Assembly (NCBI RefSeq): GCF_001483135.1
Contig: NZ_LNAL01000008.1
Coordinates: 558,001-622,000, forward strand
DNA from: Solirubrum puertoriconensis
Lineage (GTDB): Bacteria > Bacteroidota > Bacteroidia > Cytophagales > Hymenobacteraceae
DNA: 64,000 bases
Direction: 5' to 3'
The position numbers and the translations under genes are program-made. Under the pieces are notes generated by a model that did not search any database, was not told the DNA's origin, and saw only the letters and a program-made list of their open reading frames with translations. Below are positions 26,871-36,065 of this stretch, piece after piece; the stretch's first letter is position 1, and every line of letters starts with the position of its first letter.

Positions 26871-27698
26871 TTACTTGATGGTGAAGGTAACCGGAACGGT
26901 GTACGACACGCTTACGGCGCGGCCGTTCTGCTTACCAGGGGTCCATGCAGGCATCCCTTTGATAACTCGTACTGCTTCTTCGTCGCAGCCAGCGCCGATG
27001 CCTTTCGTCACCGTTACGTTGGAAATCTCGCCGTTTTGGCCTACTACGAAATTCACGAATACTTTGCCTTCAACCTGATTGCGAAGTGCCAGGGGCGGGT
27101 ACTTGATGTTCTTACCGAGGTATTGCATCAGGCCTTCCATGCCGCCAGGAGGGGTGGGCATCTGCTCTACGTAGGTGTAGACCTTCTGCTCCACTACTTC
27201 TTCTACAACCTTGTTGCCTTCGTCGCCGAGGCCGCTTAGGTCAAGGGGGTTATCGGTGTTGCCTTTTACGGTTGCCGTAGCCACCACTTTGTCTTCCAGT
27301 TCTTCCTGATCCGGAATCTCTTCTACCTTTTTCACTTCCTCGTCGCGCTTAACAACGGGCGGAGTGAATTTGATGGTCGAGAGCTTAGGCGGGGGGGGCG
27401 GCGGAGCCGTAGGTGGTGGGGGCGGAGGGGGCGGTGGCTGGTTCTCCAAGGGCGGAGCCTCCAGCACGATTTCCGTTTCCTTCTTGGGCTTCTCAATCAC
27501 TTCTTCTTTCGGAGTCAGCAGGCGCGCAATCAGCGGAGCGCACACAAACAACGCGAAGAGGATTGTGGCCACTAGGAAAGCCCGCGTTACGTGCTTGTTG
27601 TACAGCCGTCGCAGTACGTACGCTCCGTAGGCTTTATTACGGCCTTCAAAGACGATGTCTTCGAAGGAAGCCCGGGCAATTTGGGCGTTATCCATCAT
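26871..27698 (-). CDS. Energy transducer TonB (copy 1)
   Basis: A 275-residue TonB protein with the same N-terminal signature as copy 2 (FEDIVFEGRNKAYGAYVLRRLYNKHV), a membrane helix near residues 40-60, then an Asn-Gln-Pro linker that includes a run of nine prolines and a second run of six. The C-terminal domain contains GGMEGLMQYLGKNIKYPPLALRN and GVTVTKG-like ISNVTVTKGIGAGCDEEAVRVIKGMP. The start overlaps the exbD 2 stop by 4 nt (ATGA). Being first after exbD, it is probably the main TonB of the ExbBD complex. Confidence 0.94.
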   Translation of the reverse strand: MMDNAQIARASFEDIVFEGRNKAYGAYVLRRLYNKHVTRAFLVATILFALFVCAPLIARLLTPKEEVIEKPKKETEIVLEAPPLENQPPPPPPPPPTAPPPPPPKLSTIKFTPPVVKRDEEVKKVEEIPDQEELEDKVVATATVKGNTDNPLDLSGLGDEGNKVVEEVVEQKVYTYVEQMPTPPGGMEGLMQYLGKNIKYPPLALRNQVEGKVFVNFVVGQNGEISNVTVTKGIGAGCDEEAVRVIKGMPAWTPGKQNGRAVSVSYTVPVTFTIK

Positions 27699-28222
27699 AG
27701 GCCAGAAGATTTAATCAGATCTGTATCGTCCTTCGAAATGTCAACCAGCGCATACTTCTTCTGCTGGGTGATGTTCATTTCGTCGAGGATATCGACCATG
27801 TTTTTGTAGTTCGAGTTGTCGGCTGGCTTGATGAGTACCGTGGTGTTCGGCACGCGGCCCCGACGCTCTAGCAAGGTTTTACGAATGCCATTGCTCGAGA
27901 AGTCGGTAACCTTCAACTCGGGTTTGCTGGTAGCGTCAACAAGGCCTTCGTAGTAGTAAACCTTATTCTGCTCGCCAAGCAGTACCGTGAAAGCTTCAGA
28001 CGCCTTCAGAGCGAGCGGCTCGGGGTCATTCGGCTCCGGCGGTACCGGCATCGTAATCTGCATCACGTTTGGTTTAGCAAACGTGGTGGTCAGCATGAAG
28101 AAGGTCAGCAGCAGGAAGGCCAAGTCCACCATCGGGGTCATGTCGATTTTGGTCGACATTTTCTTGGCCCGCTTCTTCCCGCCTTTTCCGCCGGAGTCGG
28201 CTTGTTGTTGTATTTCTGCCAT
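27695..28222 (-). CDS. ExbD/TolR family biopolymer transporter 2
   Basis: A 175-residue ExbD-like protein. A Lys/Gly-rich cytosolic N-terminus leads into IDMTPMVDLAFLLLTFFML, which is the conserved transmembrane helix with the proton-relay Asp (MTPMVDLAF), followed by a periplasmic domain. Forms the proton channel with ExbB and drives TonB. The gene is translationally coupled to tonB 1 and 5 nt from exbD 1. The internal loop after residue 60 is short compared with the first copy. Confidence 0.92.
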   Translation of the reverse strand: MAEIQQQADSGGKGGKKRAKKMSTKIDMTPMVDLAFLLLTFFMLTTTFAKPNVMQITMPVPPEPNDPEPLALKASEAFTVLLGEQNKVYYYEGLVDATSKPELKVTDFSSNGIRKTLLERRGRVPNTTVLIKPADNSNYKNMVDILDEMNITQQKKYALVDISKDDTDLIKSSGL

Positions 28223-28227
28223 TGAGC

Positions 28228-28851
28228 TTATTTGCTAGCCACCGGCTGCATTTCCAGGTCGGTGATGAGGTAGAAACGGTTCAACTTCTTTTCCTGCAGC
28301 GATTCGATAACGTCCTTCACCGTCGGCACATCCGCCTGTCCGTCGCCTTTGATGGCGATGTAAGGCGCTTGCTGGAATTGACCCACGCTAACCGAGCGAG
28401 CTGCCATCACCCATTCAATCATTTGATTGTTGAGCGAGTCGTACGGGATGCCGGGCTGCTTGTAGGCTTTGCGGTCTTCCGTACTCAAGCTTAGGTAAGC
28501 GGGCAGTTGCTGTACAGGAACACCAAAGTCAGGCAGAGCAGCAAAGCGCTGCTTTTGAGCTGGCGTGAAGGTAAGGTTGTACTTACCAGCAATCTGATCC
28601 AGCGTCTTGATCTTGATGGGCTGACCCGACATAGAAAAGAACACGCGCTTATCCTTGTCGATGGTAAGCTGGACAACGTTCTTCTCGGGCAACTGTTTTT
28701 CCGATGTGGACGAAGGGGTGTCTACCACCACGGCTACGTCTTCCGACGGCGTTGCGGTAAGCATGAAGAAGGTTACCAGCAAGAAGGCCAAGTCCACCAT
28801 CGGGGTCATGTCCAGCGACGGCGACGTTCTGTGTGGTTTTACTTTAGGCAT
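28228..28851 (-). CDS. ExbD/TolR family biopolymer transporter 1
   Basis: A 207-residue ExbD-like protein with the same helix signature LDMTPMVDLAFLLVTFFML, including the key Asp in the membrane. Two different ExbD proteins in tandem are common in Cytophagales ExbBDD-TonB operons and may form a heteromeric channel. The periplasmic part is longer than that of copy 2. It starts 56 nt after exbB. Confidence 0.92.
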   Translation of the reverse strand: MPKVKPHRTSPSLDMTPMVDLAFLLVTFFMLTATPSEDVAVVVDTPSSTSEKQLPEKNVVQLTIDKDKRVFFSMSGQPIKIKTLDQIAGKYNLTFTPAQKQRFAALPDFGVPVQQLPAYLSLSTEDRKAYKQPGIPYDSLNNQMIEWVMAARSVSVGQFQQAPYIAIKGDGQADVPTVKDVIESLQEKKLNRFYLITDLEMQPVASK

Positions 28852-28907
28852 TTCTAGCTAGTTAAGAGGGTTTCAGAAACCGTAACGTACAATGCTATGC
28901 GTTTAGT

Positions 28908-29792
28908 TTACGCAGCACCGTGTACGCGCTCCTCACCATGCTGAGCAGCAAAGGTTTGAATAATGCTGAAACCAGCTTCGTCGATGCTGTAGGTCAGTTC
29001 GTCAATCTTGCTCGTGAAGAAGTTGTAAGCCACGATAGCAATAGCCGACGTCAAGATACCCAGAGCGGTGTTGATAAGAGCTTCCGAAATACCGTTAGCC
29101 AGACCTACTGCATCCGGAGCACCAGCGTTAGCCAGAGCGGCGAATGCGTTGATCATACCGAATACGGTACCGAGCAGACCAACTAGGGTAGCAACCGAAG
29201 CAAGGGTCGAGATGATAACCAAGTTTTTCTCGAGCATGGGCAGCTCCAGAGCAGTGGTTTCTTCGATTTCCTTCTGGATAGCCAGGATCTTCTGGTCTTT
29301 GTCCATGCCACGCTCGCGCGACATCTCTTGGTACTTCAGCAGGCCAGCCTTAACAACGTTGGCTACCGAGCCTTTTTGCTGGTCGCAAACGGCAATGGCG
29401 CCAGTGATGTCGTTCACGTTCAGCTTTTGGCGTACCGAGCGTACGAAGCCCTCAACACCTTTGGTGCCTTTGGCTTTGCTGATGGTGAGGAAACGCTCGA
29501 TCGAGAAGGTAACCACGATGATCAACATCGACATCAGCACCGGCACGATGAAACCACCTTTGTACACAATGCCCAGGTAGTTGCCGGGTAGTGGGTGGTT
29601 GGCCGGGTTGTTGCCCTGGAAGTTGCCGGGGTTACCTAGAACGAACTTATAGATTGCAATAGCCACTGCCAGTGCCAGCGGAATTACGATGGCAGCGAAT
29701 ACAGAGCCGCCTTTCGCTTCGCCTGTCTTCGGCGCAGGTGCAGCAGGACGAGCCGGAGCCGCAGGCTTGTTCATGGCATTCTTTTGTTCCAT
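28908..29792 (-). CDS. exbB: ExbB/TolQ/MotA-family proton channel protein
   Basis: A 294-residue membrane protein with a Pro/Ala-rich N-terminus, a first helix near residues 35-50, a second near 77-97, and the conserved helix pair NLVIISTLASVATLVGLLGTVFGMINAFAALA, matching the TolQ/ExbB signature (G.LGTV.GM). Forms a pentameric channel with ExbD. It is first in the operon and its promoter is well defined about 190 nt upstream. Confidence 0.94.
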   Translation of the reverse strand: MEQKNAMNKPAAPARPAAPAPKTGEAKGGSVFAAIVIPLALAVAIAIYKFVLGNPGNFQGNNPANHPLPGNYLGIVYKGGFIVPVLMSMLIIVVTFSIERFLTISKAKGTKGVEGFVRSVRQKLNVNDITGAIAVCDQQKGSVANVVKAGLLKYQEMSRERGMDKDQKILAIQKEIEETTALELPMLEKNLVIISTLASVATLVGLLGTVFGMINAFAALANAGAPDAVGLANGISEALINTALGILTSAIAIVAYNFFTSKIDELTYSIDEAGFSIIQTFAAQHGEERVHGAA

Positions 29793-29982
29793 TGTTCCGG
29801 AGAATTAGGGAAAGTTGGTTGGTGAAAAAGGTTGAACTGTGTTTGGAATGTAGATGAAACTACTGAAAGACCTAAGACAGCGGAGCCCCGCTCACCCGCA
29901 CGATTTGCCTCTTGGGAAAAGAAGCCAAAAACGTGGGTCTGCTCGTGCGCGGGGCCTTCGTCCGTACTAGGTCTATCCTTGG

Positions 29983-30014
29983 CAAACCTAAACAAAAGGC
30001 TTTGCGTCGCCAAA
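29983..30014 (-). promoter_or_regulatory. Bacteroidota-type promoter for the exbB-exbD-tonB operon
   Basis: On the minus strand TTTG (30014-30011), 20 nt, then TAGGTTTG (29990-29983) gives a full match to the TTTG-N20-TAnnTTTG pattern. The start site would be near 29977, leaving a leader of about 185 nt before exbB. Confidence 0.75.
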
Positions 30015-30063
30015 TTAAAAATGGGTCTAACGCGTTTAAACCGGTGTTTAACTCAAAAAAAGG

Positions 30064-30897
30064 CTATTTCTCGGTTTGTGTGTGAGCGTCATCCGAAGGC
30101 AAGTGCTTGGCTTCCTCCCAGTAACGGTCCATCTCAGCCAAAGTTAGCTCGGAGAGCGAACGACCAGTACGCGTTACTGCGCTTTCGAGGTATTGAAATC
30201 GATGTATGAATTTTCGATTTGTCTGTTCCAGAGCCTCTTCGGGATTAATGCCAGCAAACCGAGCGAAGTTTACGAGAGAAAACAACAAGTCGCCGAACTC
30301 TGCGGTAGCCCGGGCTTGGTCTTGCACCTCGCCGTTCTGAAACTCTGCGCCAAATTCAGCCAGCTCTTCCTGCACCTTGGCCCATACTTGCTCCTTGTGC
30401 TCCCAGTCGAAGCCAGCGCCACAGGCCTTTTCTTGTATGCGCATGGCCTTTACCAATGCCGGCAGTGATACAGGTACGCCGCCGAGTACAGATTTGTTCC
30501 CTTTCTCCCTGAGTTTCAGCTGTTCCCAGTTTCGCTTGACGTCTTCTTCGGTTTCGACTTGTACCTCGCCGTAGATGTGCGGGTGGCGGTGAATGAGCTT
30601 GTCGCACTGGGCATTGAGCACATCGGCTATGTCGAAGCGACCTTGTTCGCTGGCAATTTTGGCGTAGAAGACCAAGTGCAACATTACATCGCCAAGCTCC
30701 TTCTGAACTTCGGGTAGGTCTTCGCGCAAAATGGCATCAGCCAACTCGTATGTTTCCTCGATGGTGAGGTGGCGAAGCGTTTGCATGGTTTGCTTCCGGT
30801 CCCAGGGGCATTCGGCCCGCAGGCGGTCAAGCACATCCAGCAAACGTCCAAAAGCCGCCAGCTGTTCGGGCCGGCGAGCAGGGGTATTATAATCCAT
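30064..30897 (-). CDS. mazG: Nucleoside triphosphate pyrophosphohydrolase
   Basis: MazG hydrolyses (d)NTPs to monophosphates and pyrophosphate and helps clean the nucleotide pool. The 277-residue protein has two MazG domains. The first, near residues 15-110, shows LRAECPWDRKQTMQTLRHLTIEETYELADAI and GDVMLHLVFYAKIA; the second, around 150-260, has EELAEFGAEF and FGDLLFSLVNFARFAG, which supply metal-binding Glu and Asp residues. I chose the ATG at 30897; a TTG at 30906 is possible. A -7-like TATATTTG (30911-30904) lies only 7 nt upstream of the ATG, which would make the mRNA nearly leaderless. Confidence 0.93.
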   Translation of the reverse strand: MDYNTPARRPEQLAAFGRLLDVLDRLRAECPWDRKQTMQTLRHLTIEETYELADAILREDLPEVQKELGDVMLHLVFYAKIASEQGRFDIADVLNAQCDKLIHRHPHIYGEVQVETEEDVKRNWEQLKLREKGNKSVLGGVPVSLPALVKAMRIQEKACGAGFDWEHKEQVWAKVQEELAEFGAEFQNGEVQDQARATAEFGDLLFSLVNFARFAGINPEEALEQTNRKFIHRFQYLESAVTRTGRSLSELTLAEMDRYWEEAKHLPSDDAHTQTEK

Positions 30898-30947
30898 GAT
30901 TGTCAAATATACGGTACCAAGGCAGAACGGGTCGAGTAGGTTAGCCG

Positions 30948-30981
30948 TTGTAGGCAGGCCGGGTGGTATTCCTTACTTTTG
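30948..30981 (+). promoter_or_regulatory. Bacteroidota-type promoter for glmM
   Basis: TTG (30948-30950), 23 nt, then TACTTTTG (30974-30981). The start site near 30988 rules out a start codon at 30979 and supports the GTG at 31006. Confidence 0.6.
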
Positions 30982-31005
30982 CTCGCTGAAAAAATCACAT
31001 TGCTT

Positions 31006-32400
31006 GTGGCACTAATCAAATCCATCTCGGGCATTCGGGGCACCATTGGCGGCGCGGCGGGAGAGGCTCTCACCCCCATCGACGTGGTAAAATTCACGGC
31101 CGCTTTCGGCACGTGGGTGCTCAACCAAACCCAGAACCGCACCATCGTAGTAGGGCGCGACGCGCGCATCTCCGGCGACATGGTCAATAAACTGGTCATC
31201 GGAACCCTCCAAGGCCTTGGCATCAATGTCATCGACCTGGGGCTTTCGACCACACCTACCGTTGAAATGGCCGTGCCCGCACGCCAGGCTGGCGGCGGTA
31301 TCATCCTGACGGCTTCGCACAATCCCAAGCAGTGGAACGCGCTAAAGCTGCTGAACAACAAAGGCGAATTTATTTCGGATGCCGATGGTAAGTTGGTGTT
31401 GGAACTGGCTGAGCAAGAAGCTTTCGACTTTGCGCAGGTAAACAACCTAGGACAGGTAACCACCGACGCCGAAGCGCTGCAGAAGCACATCGAAGCCATT
31501 CTGGCGCTGCCGTTGGTGGATGTAGATGCCATCCGGGCTAAGCACTTCCGAGTAGCAGTTGATGCCGTAAACTCGTCGGGCGGGTTTGCCGTGCCGATGC
31601 TGCTCGAGGCCCTAGGTGTCGCGAAAGTTGAGAAGCTTTTCTGCGAACCCACCGGCGACTTTGCCCACAATCCCGAGCCACTCCCCGAAAACCTGCGCGA
31701 CATTTCGCGGGTGATTGAGAAAGGCAACTTCGACCTAGGCATTGTAGTTGACCCCGACGTTGACCGCCTCGCGCTGGTAAGCGAAGACGGCTCGATGTTC
31801 GGCGAGGAGTATACCCTGGTAGCTGTGGCCGACTACGTGCTGCAGCAGCAAGGCGGCGGCAACACCGTAAGCAACCTGAGCAGCACCCGCGCCCTGCGCG
31901 ACGTAACCGAGAAACACGGCGGCTCTTACGCCGCTGCCGCCGTAGGCGAGGTGAACGTGGTAACCATGATGAAGCAAACCAACGCCGTGATTGGCGGCGA
32001 AGGCAACGGCGGCATCATTTACCCCGAGCTGCACTACGGCCGCGACGCGTTGGTAGGCATTGCGTTGTTCCTGACGCACCTCGCCAAAACGGGCAAAACC
32101 ATGACTGCCCTGCGCGCTTCGTACCCGAACTACTTCATCTCGAAGAACAAGATCGAGTTGACGCCCGAAATCAACACCGACCAGGTGCTGGTGCAAATGC
32201 AGGAGCGTTACGCCAAGCAGCCCATCAACACCATCGATGGCGTGAAGATCGAGTTCGACAAGGAGTGGGTGCACCTGCGCAAATCCAACACCGAGCCGAT
32301 CATCCGCATTTATGCCGAGTCGGAGTCGAACGCCACGGCCGACCACCTAGCCAACAAAATCATCGGCGACATCAAAGAGATTATCTCGGCGAAAGGCTAA
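31006..32400 (+). CDS. glmM: Phosphoglucosamine mutase
   Basis: GlmM interconverts glucosamine 6-phosphate and glucosamine 1-phosphate on the way to UDP-GlcNAc. The 464-residue protein shows ISGIRGTIGG at the start, the phosphoserine loop LTASHNPKQWNALK with the catalytic Ser in TASHNP, the metal loop VVDPDVDRLAL (DxDxDR), and GGEGNGGIIYPE near residue 325, with a C-terminal RKSNTEPIIRIYAES phosphate-binding motif. The GTG at 31006 yields MALIKSISGIRG, matching homologues; an upstream start would overlap the promoter. Confidence 0.94.
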   Translation: MALIKSISGIRGTIGGAAGEALTPIDVVKFTAAFGTWVLNQTQNRTIVVGRDARISGDMVNKLVIGTLQGLGINVIDLGLSTTPTVEMAVPARQAGGGIILTASHNPKQWNALKLLNNKGEFISDADGKLVLELAEQEAFDFAQVNNLGQVTTDAEALQKHIEAILALPLVDVDAIRAKHFRVAVDAVNSSGGFAVPMLLEALGVAKVEKLFCEPTGDFAHNPEPLPENLRDISRVIEKGNFDLGIVVDPDVDRLALVSEDGSMFGEEYTLVAVADYVLQQQGGGNTVSNLSSTRALRDVTEKHGGSYAAAAVGEVNVVTMMKQTNAVIGGEGNGGIIYPELHYGRDALVGIALFLTHLAKTGKTMTALRASYPNYFISKNKIELTPEINTDQVLVQMQERYAKQPINTIDGVKIEFDKEWVHLRKSNTEPIIRIYAESESNATADHLANKIIGDIKEIISAKG

Positions 32401-32418
32401 GGGCGATTAACAACACAC

Positions 32419-32485
32419 GCGGCTCCCGTTTTGCGTATTCGACACCTAGAAGACCTAGGAGCGAACGGCGCGAAACGGGAGCCGC
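32419..32485 (+). repeat. 13-bp inverted repeat with long loop after glmM
   Basis: gcggctcccgttt (32419-32431) and aaacgggagccgc (32473-32485) form a 13-bp stem around a 41-nt loop containing CCTAGG. It may stabilise the glmM mRNA end or act as a weak terminator; no T-run is present. Confidence 0.55.
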
Positions 32486-32509
32486 TGCGTTCGACCATTC
32501 GCAAACCGT

Positions 32510-32517
32510 TATTTTTG
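32510..32517 (+). promoter_or_regulatory. Possible -7 box for cysteine desulfurase
   Basis: TATTTTTG fits TAnnTTTG 28 nt upstream of the start codon, but no TTG occurs at the expected distance. Tentative. Confidence 0.35.
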
Positions 32518-32544
32518 CAGTCCACCCCTCCAACGCGCTAGCGC

Positions 32545-33708
32545 ATGACGCCGATCCACACCCAGCCTTCGGTTTATTTCGACAACGCCGCTACCACCCC
32601 GCTCGACCCAGAGGTGCTCGATGCCATGCTGCCCTTTATGCGGGAGCATTTCGGCAATCCCAGCTCCATTCATGGGCACGGCCGCAAGGTGCGCGCCGCC
32701 TTGGAGAATGCCCGCAAAACCATTGCGCACCTGATTAACGCCGCGCCGGCCGAAATCAGCTTTACTTCGGGCGGAACCGAAGCCGACAACTGCGCCGCGT
32801 TCGGCTCTATTCGTACGTTTGGGCTGAAGCACGCCATTACCTCCAGGCTGGAGCACCACGCCGTGCTGCACACGCTGCAGGCGCTGGAAAAAGGCGGCGA
32901 AATCGAGCTTAGCTATGTGCGCTTCGACGAGCGCGGCCGCCTCGACCTAGGGCACCTCGATGAGTTGCTCGGCTCGCACACCCGCTCGTTTGTGAGCCTG
33001 ATGCACGGCAACAACGAAATCGGCAACCTCAACGACATTCAGGCCATCGGCGAGCTGTGCAAGCAGCACGGTGCCGTCTTTCATACCGATACGGTGCAGA
33101 CGATGGGCCACTACCGCCACGATGTCCGCCAGTTGGGTACTCACTTTCTGGTAGGTTCGGCGCACAAGTTTCATGGGCCGAAGGGTGCGGGCTTCCTGTA
33201 CACCAACTCCGAGGTGCAAGTGCAGCCGCTCATCCACGGCGGTTCGCAGGAGCGCAACCAGCGCGCCGGCACCGAAAACGTGTACGGGGTAGTTGGCCTG
33301 GCCAAGGCGCTGGAAATTGCCTACCGCCACATGGAGCAGCATCACCAGCACATTCAGGGGCTGAAGGACCGCTTTATTGCCAAGCTGCGCGCCGAAATTG
33401 AAGATGTACAGTTCAACGGCATGTCGGCCGAGGCTGACCAAAGCCTCTACACCGTGCTTAGCGTCAGCCTGCCGCCCTCCGACCTCAACGAGATGTTGCT
33501 CTTCAACCTCGATATCAACCACGTATCGGCGTCGGGCGGCTCGGCTTGTACCAGCGGCTCCAACATCGGTTCGCACGTGCTCACGGCGCTCGGCTGCGAC
33601 CCGGCCCGCGGCGCCGTGCGCTTCTCAATGAGCAAGTACAACACCGCTGATGAGGTAGATTACGCCGTAGAGCAACTCGCCAAAATGTACCGCCGAGTAC
33701 CGGCGTAA
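32545..33708 (+). CDS. Cysteine desulfurase, IscS/NifS family
   Basis: A 387-residue PLP enzyme that takes sulfur from cysteine as a persulfide and gives it to Fe-S, tRNA thiolation or other pathways. It has VYFDNAATTPLDPEV at the start, the PLP-Lys in GSAHKFHGPKGAGF, and the catalytic cysteine in the mobile loop SASGGSACTSGS. The loop resembles group I (IscS/NifS) enzymes. No iscU or suf genes are in the window. The enzyme could supply sulfur for thiouridine, the substrate of MnmH, but no linkage shows this. Confidence 0.92.
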   Translation: MTPIHTQPSVYFDNAATTPLDPEVLDAMLPFMREHFGNPSSIHGHGRKVRAALENARKTIAHLINAAPAEISFTSGGTEADNCAAFGSIRTFGLKHAITSRLEHHAVLHTLQALEKGGEIELSYVRFDERGRLDLGHLDELLGSHTRSFVSLMHGNNEIGNLNDIQAIGELCKQHGAVFHTDTVQTMGHYRHDVRQLGTHFLVGSAHKFHGPKGAGFLYTNSEVQVQPLIHGGSQERNQRAGTENVYGVVGLAKALEIAYRHMEQHHQHIQGLKDRFIAKLRAEIEDVQFNGMSAEADQSLYTVLSVSLPPSDLNEMLLFNLDINHVSASGGSACTSGSNIGSHVLTALGCDPARGAVRFSMSKYNTADEVDYAVEQLAKMYRRVPA

Positions 33709-33732
33709 CGCGGTAAGCACGCCCATAAGAAA

Positions 33733-33787
33733 AGCGGCGCCCTAGGTCTTGGTAGCATAGCGCACTGCCAAGACCTAGGGCGCCGCT
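33733..33787. terminator. 20-bp perfect hairpin between convergent genes
   Basis: Arms 33733-33752 and 33768-33787 are perfectly complementary over 20 bp with a 15-nt loop, and each contains CCTAGG. It lies between the convergent cysteine desulfurase and exporter genes. No long T-run follows on either side, so termination is likely but not certain. Confidence 0.7.
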
Positions 33788-33802
33788 CGTTTGCACTAGG
33801 AC

Positions 33803-35986
33803 TTACCTGGCTATTGCGGGCACCGATTGCACGGGTAGCGGCATGAGCTGTTGCCAGAGGGCATAGTAAGCCCCTCCCGAACTCAGTAACTCGTCGTGGG
33901 TGCCTTGTTCCAGCAGTTCGCCGGCGCCAAGCACCACAATTTTGTCGGCGTGCATCACGGTGCTGAGGCGGTGAGCAATCAGCAGTACTGTTTTGCCCGC
34001 GTCGCGGAACTGCTGTAAGGTGCGCTGTACGTACTGCTCCGAAATGGTGTCGAGGGCCGAGGTGGCTTCGTCCAGAATCAGGATTTCGGGGTTGCGGTAC
34101 AAGGCACGGGCAATAGCCAACCGCTGCTTCTGGCCACCCGACAAGCCGGCACCCCGTTCGCCCAGCATGGTGCCAAAGCCGTAGGGCAGCTTTTCGATAA
34201 ATTCCAAAATGCCCAGTTGCTGGCAAATCGCAATAATGCGGTGCAAATCGGGCTCGGTTTCGCCCACGGCAATGTTTTCGACGATGCTGCCGCTGAACAA
34301 ATCAATTTGCTGCGGCACCACGCTTACCACGCGGCGCAGGCTTTCGGGCTGCAAATGCCGGATATCGAGCCCGCCTATGATGATACTGCCGCCGTTGAGC
34401 GGATACAAGCCCTGTAGCAACGACAGCAGCGTGGTTTTGCCCGAGCCGCTTTCGCCCACAATGCCCGTAATGGCACCCTTTGGAATGTGCAACGACAAGC
34501 TGCGGAACACGGTTCCGCGCGTGTTGTAAGCAAAGGCTACCTCGCGCAGCTGAATGTCGCCGGTGAGTTTGGGCGTGAGTTCGGCCTTGTTCTCGTGCGA
34601 TTCGCGCTCTAGGTCGATAATTTCGAAAAGACGGTCGGCAGCAATCAGAGCATCCTGCACGGTGCGGTTGGCGCCGATGAGGCTGGTAGCTGGTCCCGTG
34701 AAGTACCCGATTACGGCGTAGAACGACAGCAGCTCGCCGGGCGTCAGCTCGTGGTCGAGCACGTAGTACGAGCCCACCCACAGCAGCCCAATGCGGAACA
34801 GCTGCGATACAAACTCAGCGGCCGAGCCGCCTACAATGCCGTGCTTGCCCGAAAAATACACCGTGCGCAGCAGGGCAATAAAGCGATTCTCGGTTCGCTC
34901 GCTGGCAAAGCCCTCCATACCAAAGCGCTTGATGGTGCCCATGGCCGTAATCGACTCCACCAGCTGCGACTCCAACTCGGCGCTTTGCTCCATCAGCTGG
35001 CGCTGGTAACGGCGGTTCAGGCGGTTTTGCAGCCAGTAAATGCCACCGTACAGCGGCAAGATGCCCAGCATCAGCACGGCCAGCTTCCAATCATAGGTGA
35101 ACATCAGCCCGAACGAGAACACCACGATGAAGATGTTCACCAGCAGACCTAGGGCCGTGTCGTTCACGAAGGCCCGGATCTTCACCGCATCGTTCACGCG
35201 CGAAATGATTTCGCCCACCCGCATCGTATCGAAGAAGGTTTGCGGCAACTTCAGCAGGTGGTTGTAGTACCCCAGAATCAGCCGGGCGTCAATCTGCTGC
35301 CCGGTTTGCAGGGCCAACAGGCTTTTCATGCCGCCGATAAACGTCTGGAACAGCAGCAACAGCAGCATGCCCACGCTCAGCAGGTTCAGCAGGTTGCGGT
35401 TGCCATCCACTAGCACATGGTCGACGATTTTCTGCACGTACACCGACATGGATAAGCCCAGCACTGTGTACACTGCTGCTCCAAACAGCGCCTGCACCAT
35501 CACGGAGCGGTGCGGCCGAATCAGCTGCCAAAACCGACCTAGGACAGATACCTTATGGTCGCCGGGCTGAAAGGAGGTATCCGGCGCCAGCAACAGCAAT
35601 ACGCCCGTCCATTGCTCCTGAAATTTGGCCAGCGCCACGCGGTGCAACTGCCCGTCGGCGGGGTCCATGTACACCACGTGCTTTTTCGTGACGCGGTACA
35701 CTACCACGTAGTGGTGCAGTTGGTTGGCCAGCACCACGTGCGCCACGGCTGGCAGCGGTATTTTGGTTAGGCTCTCGAGGGTGCCTTTTACGCCTTTGGC
35801 CTGAAACCCTAGGTGGTTGGCAGCCTTAATCATGCCCACCAGGTTGGTGCCGCGCTGGTCGGTAGTGGCGTACTGCCGAATACGTGCTACCGGCAGCAGC
35901 AGTTTATAGTGCGCGGCCACGGAGGCCAGGCACGCCGCCCCGCAATCCGTAATGTCGCGCTGCCGAATTTTAACAGCCTTACGCAT
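33803..35986 (-). CDS. Peptidase-containing ABC transporter (C39 peptidase, PCAT)
   Basis: A 727-residue bacteriocin-type exporter that cleaves double-glycine leaders and exports the core peptide. Residues 1-130 are a C39 cysteine protease domain: Cys15 in RQRDITDCGAACLASV, the catalytic His in LHHYVVVYR (about residue 92) and Asp in MDPADG (about 108). Six predicted membrane helices follow (about 150-430), then a nucleotide-binding domain with Walker A GESGSGKTT, signature LSGGQKQR, and Walker B ILILDEATSALD. An upstream ATG at 36004 would add six residues. The genes for leader peptides lie 1.4-3.7 kb upstream on the same strand, with HlyD between; the full catalytic triad suggests active leader cleavage. 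Confidence 0.94.
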   Translation of the reverse strand: MRKAVKIRQRDITDCGAACLASVAAHYKLLLPVARIRQYATTDQRGTNLVGMIKAANHLGFQAKGVKGTLESLTKIPLPAVAHVVLANQLHHYVVVYRVTKKHVVYMDPADGQLHRVALAKFQEQWTGVLLLLAPDTSFQPGDHKVSVLGRFWQLIRPHRSVMVQALFGAAVYTVLGLSMSVYVQKIVDHVLVDGNRNLLNLLSVGMLLLLLFQTFIGGMKSLLALQTGQQIDARLILGYYNHLLKLPQTFFDTMRVGEIISRVNDAVKIRAFVNDTALGLLVNIFIVVFSFGLMFTYDWKLAVLMLGILPLYGGIYWLQNRLNRRYQRQLMEQSAELESQLVESITAMGTIKRFGMEGFASERTENRFIALLRTVYFSGKHGIVGGSAAEFVSQLFRIGLLWVGSYYVLDHELTPGELLSFYAVIGYFTGPATSLIGANRTVQDALIAADRLFEIIDLERESHENKAELTPKLTGDIQLREVAFAYNTRGTVFRSLSLHIPKGAITGIVGESGSGKTTLLSLLQGLYPLNGGSIIIGGLDIRHLQPESLRRVVSVVPQQIDLFSGSIVENIAVGETEPDLHRIIAICQQLGILEFIEKLPYGFGTMLGERGAGLSGGQKQRLAIARALYRNPEILILDEATSALDTISEQYVQRTLQQFRDAGKTVLLIAHRLSTVMHADKIVVLGAGELLEQGTHDELLSSGGAYYALWQQLMPLPVQSVPAIAR

Positions 35987-36065
35987 AAAATGAGTTGGGG
36001 CCACTGCTGAAGAGGATACCCCGCAAGCCTACTAGGTGGTGAATGGGCAAAGGCAGGTGCTGCAC

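Noticed and set aside
30903-31742. Minus-strand ORF of 279 codons opposite glmM
   Set aside because: Glm M frame is certain; translation is Ser/Arg/Ala low complexity.
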